In this document: piece by piece, positions 1-7,243 of the stretch
How the letters are laid out: each line of letters begins with the position of its first letter
Position numbering within the stretch: position 1 is the stretch's first letter
Assembly (NCBI GenBank): GCA_003136915.1
Contig: PLEB01000461.1
Location: 1-7,524 of the forward strand
DNA from: Chitinophagaceae bacterium
Lineage (GTDB): Bacteria; Bacteroidota; Bacteroidia; Chitinophagales; Chitinophagaceae
DNA: 7,524 bases
Direction of reading: 5' to 3'
Program-made: the position numbers and the translations under genes
The notes under the pieces: generated by a model
What the model was told of the DNA's origin: nothing
Seen by the model: only the letters and a program-made list of their open reading frames with translations
Database searches by the model: none

Positions 1-166
1 CTTTTACCGGTTCTCCATGCGATTGCCAGTTATCTGCAAATAATATTAATTCCTCTTCCAGTAAAAGCACTTCTGAAAGAGTAAACAAACGGTTGGATTG
101 ATAAATCCACACCCGGGAACTCTCGTGCAACTCCCCTGGCAACAGATCTCGGTAATTGAGGTTCAT
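1..166 (-). CDS. Conserved short Bacteroidota protein (often labelled 'ABC transporter ATPase'), 5' part only
   Basis: An open frame starts at ATG 166-164 and runs off the left edge after 55 codons. The N-terminus reads MNLNYRDLLPGEL, followed by a Ser-Ser-Arg-Val-Trp-Ile-Tyr stretch (residues 16-22) and Asn-Trp-Gln-Ser-His-Gly (46-51). I recognise this pattern from a family of roughly 150-160 residue proteins widespread in Bacteroidota. Databases commonly name them ABC transporter ATPase, although I recall no Walker motifs in them and none appears in the visible part. The function is unknown, so the database name should not be trusted. The gene lies 69 bp downstream of the M56 protease gene on the same strand. 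A TATTTTTG element just upstream suggests its own promoter. The family assignment is from memory; the reading frame itself is clear. Confidence 0.7.
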   Translation of the reverse strand, partial: MNLNYRDLLPGELHESSRVWIYQSNRLFTLSEVLLLEEELILFADNWQSHGEPVK

Positions 167-170
167 TGTG

Positions 171-178
171 CAAAAATA
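171..178 (-). promoter_or_regulatory. Candidate Bacteroidota -7 element (TATTTTTG), possibly for a leaderless mRNA
   Basis: On the minus strand the octamer TATTTTTG matches the Bacteroidota -7 consensus TAnnTTTG exactly. It ends only 4 nt before the ATG at 166, so a start at the usual distance would fall at or beside the start codon. No TTG is seen at the expected -33 spacing, which keeps confidence low. The same nine bases, TATTTTTGC, occur upstream of hppA. Confidence 0.3.
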
Positions 179-235
179 ATTCTTTTTGGGCTGAAATCAT
201 AGCGTCATGTCAACCCTCAACCAGAAGTCCGGGTA

Positions 236-1900
236 TCAAATAACAATAACTTCTCCTCCCTGGATCTGAAGCTGAATTCGCAGATGATTGATTTCTTTCT
301 TTTTCAATTGAATATCCTTCTTCAGATTTAGCAGGAGCGGCTGAAGATTTTTTTGTTTCTGCAGGATAAGCATACTGTTTTTATTTTCCAAGGCGCGCAG
401 CCCATACAATTTCGAATTTATTTCTTCATTGAGCGCGGCCTGGAGTTCCGTAGTTTTTAATTTGCTGATCCCTGCCAACGCATTCAGCTGATCTTGCAAA
501 ACCAAATAGGGCTTGACTGTATCGGTTGCAGACTGATAATAAAAACTTGCCGAGGGAACATAAGGCGCGCTTTCCTGGTCAACCCCAACCGGAGGCGTTG
601 GATCGGCTGCCTTTTCAAAGGAGTAATTCCGAACCTCATCTTGGTCTGCGAAGTGCAGCTGAATATTGGCTCTTTCCTCATCCGATTGCATAGCAAGCGC
701 AGGATCCTTTGTGTTTATTTCCGTCTTTTGATGTCTTACTTTGATGGCATGTTTGGTCAGCTTCAAAACGAGAACAGTGGATTCAGTAAACCTGCGCCTG
801 GTCTCGACCGTTTCCGGGATTTTTTTTATTTGTCCTTCAGTTATAGAGGATTTTTCACTCACCGCCAGATATCCGGTGGTTCCTGTTGCAGCGAGCCGCT
901 CCTTAGGTTGAATGATCTCCCCCGGTGCTGGAAATTGGGAAACGGAACTGATCGTAAATATGAATAGACCCGCAATCAGACTAAAATAAAAGAAAGGAGA
1001 AAATGGGTTTTTGTTTGATGCAGGTTGTCCGACAACACGACGGATCCGGTTCATTAATAAACGCGGATTATGGCCATTTGCCGCCATTGAAAAAGAATGG
1101 GGAAGCTGCCGGAATTTTTCCAGCGCAAACAGGGCCTCCGCGTATACCTGCGGCGCGTAATCCCATAGTAAAACCCCGTCATCACAAGCATGTTCCCTTT
1201 CCTGAGCCACTGCTTTAAAAAAGAGCCGGGCGAATGGATTAAAAAAGAAAATTGTGTGAAACAAGGTCATCAGCATATTGATCAGGTAATCATGGCGGCG
1301 AATATGTTGAAGCTCGTGCAAAAGGATGGTTTCCACCTGGTCCACCGAAAGCTGATTTAAAAGCGCTAAAGGTAATAACACCAGTGGCTTTAAAAATCCG
1401 ACGGTCTGTGCAGTATCCACCCAATCCGTCAGCATGATTTTTATTTTTTTCCGGAGGCCCATGGCCGGCGAAACTTTGTTTGCAAAGCGTTGTAAGGGTT
1501 CCGAAAAGGTCGTGCCTGATCTCCGTTTTCTTACCTCGAGTTGAAAAAATTCCAGGATATACCGGGAGCACCTGAGTACCAGAACGATCAGATAAATTAT
1601 CGTAAGTGCATATAGAAGGGCGGATAAAATAGATGAACCGGTAGAAGAAAAGAATATACGGGGTGACCAATGAATAAATCCTTGCGGGTGAAGCAGTCCC
1701 ATGATCAGAGAAAAGATGAACCAAACAAATCCCAGTCCGCTAAGAAGCAGTGCCAGATTGTGGCGGGCTGCCGCAGAAAAGCGCTTATGGTTACGCGTCA
1801 TTAACAGGTAGGCCAGCCACAGAATTCCCATCTGCCAAATACTGTTCAGCAGAGACCAGCCTAGTGCGATCAGGCTGCCGGCATTCAGCAATCGAAACAT
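236..1900 (-). CDS. BlaR1/MecR1-like M56 membrane zinc metalloprotease with a non-beta-lactam sensor region
   Basis: This 554-residue integral membrane protein is the signal-sensing protease partner of the BlaI-type repressor encoded just upstream. Hydrophobic segments lie at about 11-34, 49-70, 91-110 and 302-322. A cytoplasmic loop between the third and fourth carries the M56 zinc site: HELQH at 195-199, and EREHACDD at 234-241, where Glu236 is the likely third zinc ligand. A hydrophobic stretch at about 207-229 separates the two motifs, as in BlaR1. In known systems, sensing outside the cell activates this protease, which leads to loss of the repressor. After the fourth segment about 230 residues should face the periplasm. 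They show no recognisable penicillin-binding Ser-x-x-Lys/KTG arrangement and end in a charged, probably coiled-coil helix (about 462-548). The start ATG lies one base after the repressor's stop, so the two are translationally linked. Family assignment is firm; the signal sensed is unknown. Confidence 0.88.
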   Translation of the reverse strand: MFRLLNAGSLIALGWSLLNSIWQMGILWLAYLLMTRNHKRFSAAARHNLALLLSGLGFVWFIFSLIMGLLHPQGFIHWSPRIFFSSTGSSILSALLYALTIIYLIVLVLRCSRYILEFFQLEVRKRRSGTTFSEPLQRFANKVSPAMGLRKKIKIMLTDWVDTAQTVGFLKPLVLLPLALLNQLSVDQVETILLHELQHIRRHDYLINMLMTLFHTIFFFNPFARLFFKAVAQEREHACDDGVLLWDYAPQVYAEALFALEKFRQLPHSFSMAANGHNPRLLMNRIRRVVGQPASNKNPFSPFFYFSLIAGLFIFTISSVSQFPAPGEIIQPKERLAATGTTGYLAVSEKSSITEGQIKKIPETVETRRRFTESTVLVLKLTKHAIKVRHQKTEINTKDPALAMQSDEERANIQLHFADQDEVRNYSFEKAADPTPPVGVDQESAPYVPSASFYYQSATDTVKPYLVLQDQLNALAGISKLKTTELQAALNEEINSKLYGLRALENKNSMLILQKQKNLQPLLLNLKKDIQLKKKEINHLRIQLQIQGGEVIVI

Positions 1901-1901
1901 G

Positions 1902-2285
1902 TTATTGTTTTTTCAGATTATTGAGCAGTTGTTGAATCTCTTCCAACTCCTCCGGAGACGCTTTGTGATTACCCAGGGCGTGAAGAACAAGTTCCGTAGG
2001 AGATCCTCGAAAAAGTGTCGTGATCATCTTTCCGAGGAGATGCTTTTGTGTTTTCTCACGACTCACTTCGGGATGATAAATATGCGTTTTCATTGAATCA
2101 TCCCTGCCTACCAAACCCTTTTCATGCATGATCTGCATGAGCTTCAGCGTCGTCGTATAACCTGCTTCCTTGGTTTTGGAGAGTTCTTCATGAACTTCGC
2201 GGACACTGGCCGTATTCCTTTCCCACAAGATCCGAAGGATCTCCAACTCGCTTTCTGTTGGTTTGATATACTTTGTGGTTACCAT
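1902..2285 (-). CDS. BlaI/MecI/CopY-family winged-helix transcriptional repressor
   Basis: A 127-residue protein from ATG 2285, the usual length for BlaI/MecI repressors. The N-terminal part (about residues 8-62) is a winged helix-turn-helix: a TESELEILRILWE helix, then SVREVHEEL, and the recognition segment GYTTTLKLMQIMHEKGLV. The C-terminal part (about 80-127) is the helical dimerisation region, ending in a NHKASPEELEEIQQLL-like stretch that I recall from Bacteroidota members. The frame is open 20 codons further upstream to a GTG at 2345. I prefer the ATG because the family begins just before the TESELEIL helix and because the GTG would sit almost on the palindromic operator. It forms an operon with the M56 gene (1-bp gap). 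It probably represses its own operon through the palindrome at 2351-2362. No Asn-Phe pair, the known cleavage site in staphylococcal BlaI/MecI, is present. Confidence 0.92.
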   Translation of the reverse strand: MVTTKYIKPTESELEILRILWERNTASVREVHEELSKTKEAGYTTTLKLMQIMHEKGLVGRDDSMKTHIYHPEVSREKTQKHLLGKMITTLFRGSPTELVLHALGNHKASPEELEEIQQLLNNLKKQ

Positions 2286-2350
2286 GGCACTATTTTTAGT
2301 AGAGCAATATACGATTTCGTTCGTAAAAGAATATGATTTTAACACAAAAC

Positions 2351-2362
2351 TTACATTTGTAA
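2351..2362. promoter_or_regulatory. Probable BlaI/MecI-type operator (TTACA-TT-TGTAA)
   Basis: The 12-mer TTACATTTGTAA has perfect 5-bp arms around two central bases. It contains TACA-N2-TGTA, the half-site arrangement known for staphylococcal and Bacillus BlaI/MecI operators. It lies 65 bp upstream of the repressor ATG and 43 bp upstream of the divergent ppk2 ATG, where an autoregulatory operator would be expected. Match and position are seen directly; binding is inferred. Smaller inverted repeats also occur nearer the repressor start (TACGA-N6-TCGTA at 2310-2325 and ACTA-N4-TAGT at 2289-2300) but do not fit the BlaI consensus. Confidence 0.6.
2352..2359 (+). promoter_or_regulatory. Candidate -7 element (TACATTTG) for ppk2, inside the operator
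   Basis: TACATTTG fits the Bacteroidota -7 consensus TAnnTTTG exactly on the plus strand and lies 46 nt before the ppk2 start codon. It sits wholly within the TTACATTTGTAA palindrome, so a bound repressor would block it. On the minus strand the overlapping TAAGTTTTG (2353-2345) resembles a -7 box with one extra spacer base and could serve the repressor operon. No clear TTG -33 element is visible for either direction. Confidence 0.35.
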
Positions 2363-2405
2363 ACCACAGGCCCTGGCCCGATTATTTTATTATTTAAAGT
2401 TCCAT

Positions 2406-3308
2406 ATGGCAAATCAGCACGGTACCGCATATTATGCGGAAAAATATAAGATCCCTGAGGGCAAACCGGTTTCCCTTAGGGACTTGCCGACAGACGACGA
2501 GGATAAGACAGTGAATAAAGCGGAAGGGGAGATCCTTCTGAAATCTGATATTCTTAAACTCGCGGTACTGCAGCAAAAATTGTATATCAGTAACAGGTAT
2601 AGTATTTTAATTGTCCTCCAGGCCATGGATGCCGGCGGAAAGGATAGTGTGATTAAGCACGTGATGAGCGGTTTGAATCCACAGGGCGTGAACGTAACCT
2701 CCTTTAAAGTGCCTACGCATCAGGAACTGCAACATGATTTTTTATGGCGGCATTATATCGCCCTGCCTGCAAGAGGAATGTTTGGGATTTTTAACCGATC
2801 CCATTATGAAAATGTACTTGTCACGCGCGTTCATCCGGAATATCTGCTCAACGAGCAATTGCCCGGCATAGCAAAGCTCGAGGATATCGATAAATCATTT
2901 TGGGACATGAGGTTTAAAGAGATCAATCATTTTGAAAAGACTCTTGTTGAAAACGGTACCGTAATCCTTAAATTCCACCTGCACGTTTCAAAAAAAGAAC
3001 AAAAAAAACGTTTCCTCGAGCGGATTGATGACTCTGTCAAGAATTGGAAGTTTTCCTCAGCTGATCTGAAAGAAAGAACTTTATGGAAGGACTACCGTAA
3101 AGCATATGAGGAAATGATGGAACAGACTTCCCGGGAAATTGCTCCCTGGTTTACCGTACCGGCAGACGACAAATGGTTTACCCGGCTGGTAATAGCAAAT
3201 ATCATCGTAAATGAACTGGGTAAGCTGGACCTGAGCTACCCCGCCTTAAACGCACAGCAAAAAATCGAATTGGTGAATGCAAAAGAAGATTTGATGAAGG
3301 AAGGGTAA
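2406..3308 (+). CDS. ppk2: PPK2-family polyphosphate:nucleotide phosphotransferase, class III-like
   Basis: A 300-residue cytoplasmic enzyme that transfers phosphate between inorganic polyphosphate and nucleotides. Class III members phosphorylate AMP and ADP and so rebuild ATP from polyphosphate. The single PPK2 domain spans about residues 45-275. The Walker A-type loop is MDAGGKDS at 74-81 (Asp75, Lys79). IFNRSHYE at 128-135 matches the Walker B-region signature of class III rather than the DRSWYN form I recall for class I. The lid region KNWKFSSADLKERTLW is at 212-227, and APWFTVPADDKWF near 246-258 is also conserved. As I recall, a class III enzyme from Cytophaga hutchinsonii is well characterised, which fits the phylum. 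There is no obvious Shine-Dalgarno, only AT-rich sequence. It is divergent from the BlaI/M56 operon and shares with it the palindrome at 2351-2362. Family is firm; substrate class is inferred from motifs. Confidence 0.93.
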   Translation: MANQHGTAYYAEKYKIPEGKPVSLRDLPTDDEDKTVNKAEGEILLKSDILKLAVLQQKLYISNRYSILIVLQAMDAGGKDSVIKHVMSGLNPQGVNVTSFKVPTHQELQHDFLWRHYIALPARGMFGIFNRSHYENVLVTRVHPEYLLNEQLPGIAKLEDIDKSFWDMRFKEINHFEKTLVENGTVILKFHLHVSKKEQKKRFLERIDDSVKNWKFSSADLKERTLWKDYRKAYEEMMEQTSREIAPWFTVPADDKWFTRLVIANIIVNELGKLDLSYPALNAQQKIELVNAKEDLMKEG

Positions 3309-3347
3309 GCTATTCGATATATTCAAATCATTTTCTACATTACAGGA

Positions 3348-4958
3348 ATGAATTCAGTTTCCGGGTCGACAAACAATTCGCAATCCCAGCTCATTAATCT
3401 AAAAACTATCGGATTATGGGCAATAGCAGGTTGCGTTCTCCTGTTGCTGGCTTTTACCGTGATGAAAATCCGTGATGGGCTATATTTTGATGACACTTTC
3501 ATGTTCGTGCGTTACGCACACAATATCATAAAATATGGCAATTATGGATGGAATGCACACGAGCACACTTATGGTTGTACAAATATTCCATTTACGTTTT
3601 TTATTGTTCTCCTAAAATTACTTCGCATTGATCAGTTGTTTGGATTGTCTGCGACACTTCTCTTATCTTCATTTTTCTGGGCCGTTCTATCCCTGTTATT
3701 CCTGTATAAAATAATTGGCAACCTCGCCGGAAAATTTTTTGGTTCAAGCCGCTGGCTAATACTCCTGTTCCTCTGTACCGTTGCGATAGCCCCTGTATTT
3801 TCATATAACATTATAACGGGCATGGATACGACTTTTTCTTTGTTTTTTAATGTACTCATGATCCATTTTCTTTTCAGGTATATTTCAAAACCGGGAATTA
3901 TCTACGTCCTGCCAGCTGCATGGTTTTCCTACTTCATTTTTTTATTGAGGCCAGATTGCGGGATATATTCCGTGCTGCTTCCGATCTTGCTTTTCCTGGA
4001 TGCAAAACTTCCGGTTAAAAAAATTGTATTTTTTTATGCCCTGCTATTCGTATTTTTTGGTGCGGATACATTCATCAAGTATTTCTATTTCGGTAATCCT
4101 TTGCCACTTCCTTTTTTTATTAAGAAAAGTGGTTTTTATCTGGGTTACCTGGGAAAGTCAACCTGGAACGCAGTTCAATACAGCTTTGATTTCCTTATTG
4201 ATTTCGGATTCCTGTTTTTTGCATTTCTATTATTTGTTACGTGGAGGGCTTTGAAAAAATTCATGGTCTTCGGAATACCCGTTTTACTCACACTACTGTA
4301 TTTTTTCACCGTCAACCAAATCATGGGTTTCCATTCCAGGTATTATCTTCCGTCAATGCCTTTCTGGATCATTGGAATAATCTACGGTTTCCGTGAAATT
4401 AAAACGTTGAAAATAAGTATGGATCAGCTGGTAGTGCCGGCTCTTTATGTTACCTTCTTATTGTTTCTTCAGTTTGCATCGCCAATTTATGAATTGTATG
4501 TACAAAAGAAATCACAGGCAGAGGCGGCGCAGTTCTCCATGCCGCCAACTGTTGCCAACCGGATGGCATGCCGGATCATGGACTATAAAGGAGGAATTCA
4601 GGCAATGCAGAACCTGATCAGTTTATTACCAGCAGACGCAACCATCGCTGCAACTGAGTATGGATATCTTTCCGTGAAGGCACCCGATAACAAATTCATG
4701 GATTTATGCGGACTGCATAATTATGAATTTGCATTGCATGGATACAGCGACCATATGCTTGGCGCGTGGAATCCCACGCTGATCTGGTTGCCGGCAAACG
4801 AATATACCGCTCTGCGTAAACAAATAATCACGGGTGATTATTTTAAACAACACTACGATTTTTATCCGGACGCGATGAGTTACGGTATTGCTGTTCTGAA
4901 AAATTCTCCTTACCACGATAAGCTCATTCAGAGAATGACTGAGTTGGATTGCCAATAA
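3348..4958 (+). CDS. GT-C fold multi-spanning membrane glycosyltransferase-like protein
   Basis: A 536-residue polytopic membrane protein with roughly 11-12 hydrophobic segments between residues 21 and 378 and a soluble C-terminal part (about 385-536). Its layout follows polyprenyl-phosphate-sugar-dependent GT-C enzymes (AftB/ArnT-like). An Asp-Asp pair lies in the first outer loop (YFDDTFMFVRYA, 47-57, Asp48-Asp49 the likely catalytic acid site). It is followed by a YGWN...TYGCTN loop (66-79), GMDTTF (158-163), RPDCG (201-205), a GNPLPLPFFIKKSG loop (249-262) resembling the family's PNTYYAK-type loop, and RYYLPSMPF (331-339). It probably transfers a lipid-linked sugar to a cell-surface glycan or lipid on the periplasmic side; donor and acceptor cannot be told. 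It starts 39 bp after ppk2 on the same strand and may be co-transcribed, though no functional link is evident. AGGA directly precedes the ATG. The fold call is motif-based. Confidence 0.68.
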   Translation: MNSVSGSTNNSQSQLINLKTIGLWAIAGCVLLLLAFTVMKIRDGLYFDDTFMFVRYAHNIIKYGNYGWNAHEHTYGCTNIPFTFFIVLLKLLRIDQLFGLSATLLLSSFFWAVLSLLFLYKIIGNLAGKFFGSSRWLILLFLCTVAIAPVFSYNIITGMDTTFSLFFNVLMIHFLFRYISKPGIIYVLPAAWFSYFIFLLRPDCGIYSVLLPILLFLDAKLPVKKIVFFYALLFVFFGADTFIKYFYFGNPLPLPFFIKKSGFYLGYLGKSTWNAVQYSFDFLIDFGFLFFAFLLFVTWRALKKFMVFGIPVLLTLLYFFTVNQIMGFHSRYYLPSMPFWIIGIIYGFREIKTLKISMDQLVVPALYVTFLLFLQFASPIYELYVQKKSQAEAAQFSMPPTVANRMACRIMDYKGGIQAMQNLISLLPADATIAATEYGYLSVKAPDNKFMDLCGLHNYEFALHGYSDHMLGAWNPTLIWLPANEYTALRKQIITGDYFKQHYDFYPDAMSYGIAVLKNSPYHDKLIQRMTELDCQ

Positions 4959-4987
4959 AAGAATAGTTATTCCTATTAACCAATGGC
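4951..4987. terminator. Possible weak hairpin between convergent genes
   Basis: The convergent gap after the glycosyltransferase-like gene and before the hppA stop holds GAATA-GT-TATTC (4961-4972). It is flanked by GCCA (4951-4954) and TGGC (4984-4987), which could close an outer stem. An alternative pairing is AATAG (4962-4966) with CTATT (4973-4977). The stems are short and AT-rich and no strong T-run follows on either strand, so it is only a weak candidate for a shared terminator. Confidence 0.22.
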
Positions 4988-5005
4988 CCGGTTATTTCGA
5001 GGCAA

Positions 5006-7207
5006 TTATTTTGGATTACTGTTAAATGGTTTATGGAGAAAAGCCATATTCCTTTCTATTTTCTTAAGAGCGCCTGCATCTTCGTCACGGGTATGGTGTA
5101 TTTGCGCGAGGGTAGGAGCTATTACCAGGGAAACGATTGACATCAGCTTGATTAGGATATTCATAGAAGGACCTGATGTATCCTTGAACGGATCACCTAC
5201 AGTATCGCCGGTAACCGAAGCCTTATGCGGTTCCGACTTTTTATAATACATTTCTCCGTTGATCTCAACGCCTTTTTCAAAGGATTTCTTGGCGTTGTCC
5301 CAGGCGCCTCCGGCATTATTCTGAAACATACCCATTAAAACGCCGCACACTGTTGCACCGGCAAGAAATCCGCCAAGGGCTTCCGGCCCCAGTACAAAAC
5401 CGATGATAAGTGGAGAAACAATGGCAATTGCTCCGGGCAGCATCATTTTCTTAATGGATGCATCCGTGCTGATGGCAACGCATTTATCGTATTCAGGTTT
5501 TCCCGTACCCTCCATGATCCCGGGTATTGTGCGGAACTGTCTCCGCACTTCTTCCACCATGGCCATTGCAGCCTGTCCCACGGCACGAATTGCAAGAGAA
5601 GAGAAGATGAATGGAATCATGCCGCCAACAAAAAGACTTGCCAGGACTTTGGCTTTATAAATATCAATTCCAGAAATGCCAGCCACCCCAACAAATGCTG
5701 CAAACAGAGCCAGCGAGGTCAGTGCAGCAGAAGCGATCGCAAAACCCTTACCGGTTGCTGCGGTTGTATTTCCAACTGCATCCAGCACATCCGTTTTTTC
5801 CCTGACTTCTTTCGGAAGTTCGCTCATTTCGGCAATTCCGCCTGCATTATCGGCAATGGGTCCGAATGCATCAATGGCCAGCTGCATGGCCGTTGTTGCC
5901 ATCATCCCTGCTGCAGCTATTGCAACGCCGTAAAGTCCTGCGCAGGCGAATGAACCCCAGATTCCACCTGCAAGCACGAGAACAGGGAGACAGGTGGACT
6001 CCATGCCGATTGCGAGACCGGCGATCACATTGGTGGCATGACCTGTGGAGGACTGACGGATTATGGAAAGCACCGGCCTTCTGCCAATGGCTGTATAATA
6101 TTCTGTTATCAGGCTCATGCATGTACCGACAACCAATCCAACGCCGATGGCGCCGAGCACGCCCCACTTCGTGAAATCGATTCCGCGAAGGGTCATCGTG
6201 TCTGGAAGGATAAAATAAACCAACGCAACGGATGCAAAAGCCGTCATTATAATCGAGCCCCAGTTTCCCATGTTCAACGCTTTCTGCACGCTAACCGTAC
6301 TCACATCGGCGGATTCACTGATCCGGACAAACAAGGTGGCAATAATTGAAAAAAGAATTCCTACGCCGGCGATCATCATCGGCAGCAGGATAGGAGCCAT
6401 ACCGCCAAAAGCATCGTCTGAAACGGTCTCCTGTCCAAGTACCATCGTTGCTAATACAGTAGCAACATAAGATCCGAAAAGGTCGGCCCCCATTCCGGCA
6501 ACATCACCTACGTTATCGCCAACATTGTCCGCAATAGTTGCTGGATTCCTTGGATCGTCTTCCGGAATTCCGGCTTCTACCTTACCCACCAGGTCCGCGC
6601 CCACGTCAGCTGCCTTGGTATAAATACCACCACCCACCCTGGCAAAAAGGGCAATGGATTCTGCACCCAAAGAAAATCCTGTAAGAACTTCAATTGTACG
6701 GAGCATCTCTTCTGAATTCACTTCAGCATCCGGTGCAAAAACAGCTTTCAGTATAATGAAAAGCCCTCCGAGTCCAAGGACGGCGAGACCAGCCACACCC
6801 AAACCCATCACAGATCCGCCTGTGAAGGAAACCTTCAGGGCCTTGCTCAAACTGGTTCGGGCGGCATGAGCAGTACGCACATTTGCCTTGGTGGCAACGC
6901 GCATCCCGATGTATCCGGCGGTTGCACTTAGCACGGCTCCGAGAATAAATGAAATGGAAATCGCCCAGTGGGAGTGTGGGTTGGTGCTTGCCATGAATCC
7001 GAGCAAAAGGGCCATGATGACGACAAAATAACCGAGAATGCGCCATTCCGCTTTCAGAAAGGCCATTGCACCTTCAGCGATATGCTTGCTGATCTCCCTC
7101 ATCCGGTCCGTCCCATCTTCCTGCTTCGCTACCCACCTGAATTTGACAAAAGTGTACAGCAAACCAATAATTCCCATAAGCGGCACCAGATAGATCAGCT
7201 TGTCCAT
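5006..7207 (-). CDS. hppA: Membrane-bound ion-translocating pyrophosphatase, K+-dependent, probably H+-pumping
   Basis: A 733-residue integral membrane enzyme that hydrolyses PPi in the cytoplasm and pumps cations outward. The full set of active-site segments is present: [18 protein letters not shown] (192-209; Lys198, Asp201, Asp205), [21 protein letters not shown] (215-235; metal/PPi-binding aspartates), DNAKKSFE (637-644) and [16 protein letters not shown] (666-681). [10 protein letters not shown] (479-488) has Ala483 and Gly486, the K+-dependent pattern; K+-independent enzymes carry Lys at the first position. The usual gate glutamate in [10 protein letters not shown] (241-250) is absent, with Gly245 and Ala249 at the places where Na+- and plant-type H+-pumps have Glu. 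Instead Glu183 appears in [10 protein letters not shown] (181-190). As I recall, this relocation typifies Flavobacterium-type H+-PPases, hence the H+ prediction. About 30 hydrophilic residues (703-733) follow the last membrane span. A single long gene, convergent with the glycosyltransferase-like gene and divergent from rpmI. Confidence 0.96.
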   Translation of the reverse strand: MDKLIYLVPLMGIIGLLYTFVKFRWVAKQEDGTDRMREISKHIAEGAMAFLKAEWRILGYFVVIMALLLGFMASTNPHSHWAISISFILGAVLSATAGYIGMRVATKANVRTAHAARTSLSKALKVSFTGGSVMGLGVAGLAVLGLGGLFIILKAVFAPDAEVNSEEMLRTIEVLTGFSLGAESIALFARVGGGIYTKAADVGADLVGKVEAGIPEDDPRNPATIADNVGDNVGDVAGMGADLFGSYVATVLATMVLGQETVSDDAFGGMAPILLPMMIAGVGILFSIIATLFVRISESADVSTVSVQKALNMGNWGSIIMTAFASVALVYFILPDTMTLRGIDFTKWGVLGAIGVGLVVGTCMSLITEYYTAIGRRPVLSIIRQSSTGHATNVIAGLAIGMESTCLPVLVLAGGIWGSFACAGLYGVAIAAAGMMATTAMQLAIDAFGPIADNAGGIAEMSELPKEVREKTDVLDAVGNTTAATGKGFAIASAALTSLALFAAFVGVAGISGIDIYKAKVLASLFVGGMIPFIFSSLAIRAVGQAAMAMVEEVRRQFRTIPGIMEGTGKPEYDKCVAISTDASIKKMMLPGAIAIVSPLIIGFVLGPEALGGFLAGATVCGVLMGMFQNNAGGAWDNAKKSFEKGVEINGEMYYKKSEPHKASVTGDTVGDPFKDTSGPSMNILIKLMSIVSLVIAPTLAQIHHTRDEDAGALKKIERNMAFLHKPFNSNPK

Positions 7208-7219
7208 GATTAATTAATC
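7208..7219. repeat. 12-bp perfect palindrome abutting the hppA start codon
   Basis: GATTAATTAATC is a perfect palindrome immediately 5' of the hppA ATG, inside the predicted 5' untranslated region. It could be a protein-binding site, or simply AT-rich sequence in a Shine-Dalgarno-less start region. Confidence 0.4.
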
Positions 7220-7235
7220 GAGATTTTAAGGGAGG

Positions 7236-7243
7236 CAAAAATA
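7236..7243 (-). promoter_or_regulatory. hppA: Candidate -7 element (TATTTTTG) for hppA
   Basis: On the minus strand TATTTTTG matches TAnnTTTG exactly and lies 28 nt upstream of the hppA ATG, implying a short leader of roughly 20-25 nt. The -33 TTG is not clear; a T-rich stretch lies at the right distance. Confidence 0.42.

Noticed and set aside
210..222. Tandem TCAACC direct repeat downstream of the M56 gene
   Set aside because: Only two six-base copies in a 69-bp gap; no stem, T-run or other sign of a terminator or operator.
1290..1724. A 144-codon open frame on the minus strand overlapping the M56 gene
   Set aside because: It lies in another frame of a gene with an intact zinc protease domain, and its translation is Arg/Pro/Ser-rich without recognisable motifs; a shadow frame.
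2286..2345. In-frame upstream extension of the repressor to a GTG start at 2345
   Set aside because: The extra 20 residues do not resemble the family N-terminus, the GTG lies almost on the operator, and an ATG at 2285 gives the usual family length.
4494..4505. Palindrome TTGTA-TG-TACAA
   Set aside because: Half-sites are in the opposite order to the BlaI TACA/TGTA arrangement and it lies well inside the glycosyltransferase-like gene, so it is probably chance.
5871..6349. Open frames of about 100 codons on both strands inside hppA
   Set aside because: They overlap strongly conserved HppA coding sequence, have atypical Arg/His/Cys-rich composition and no motifs; shadow frames.
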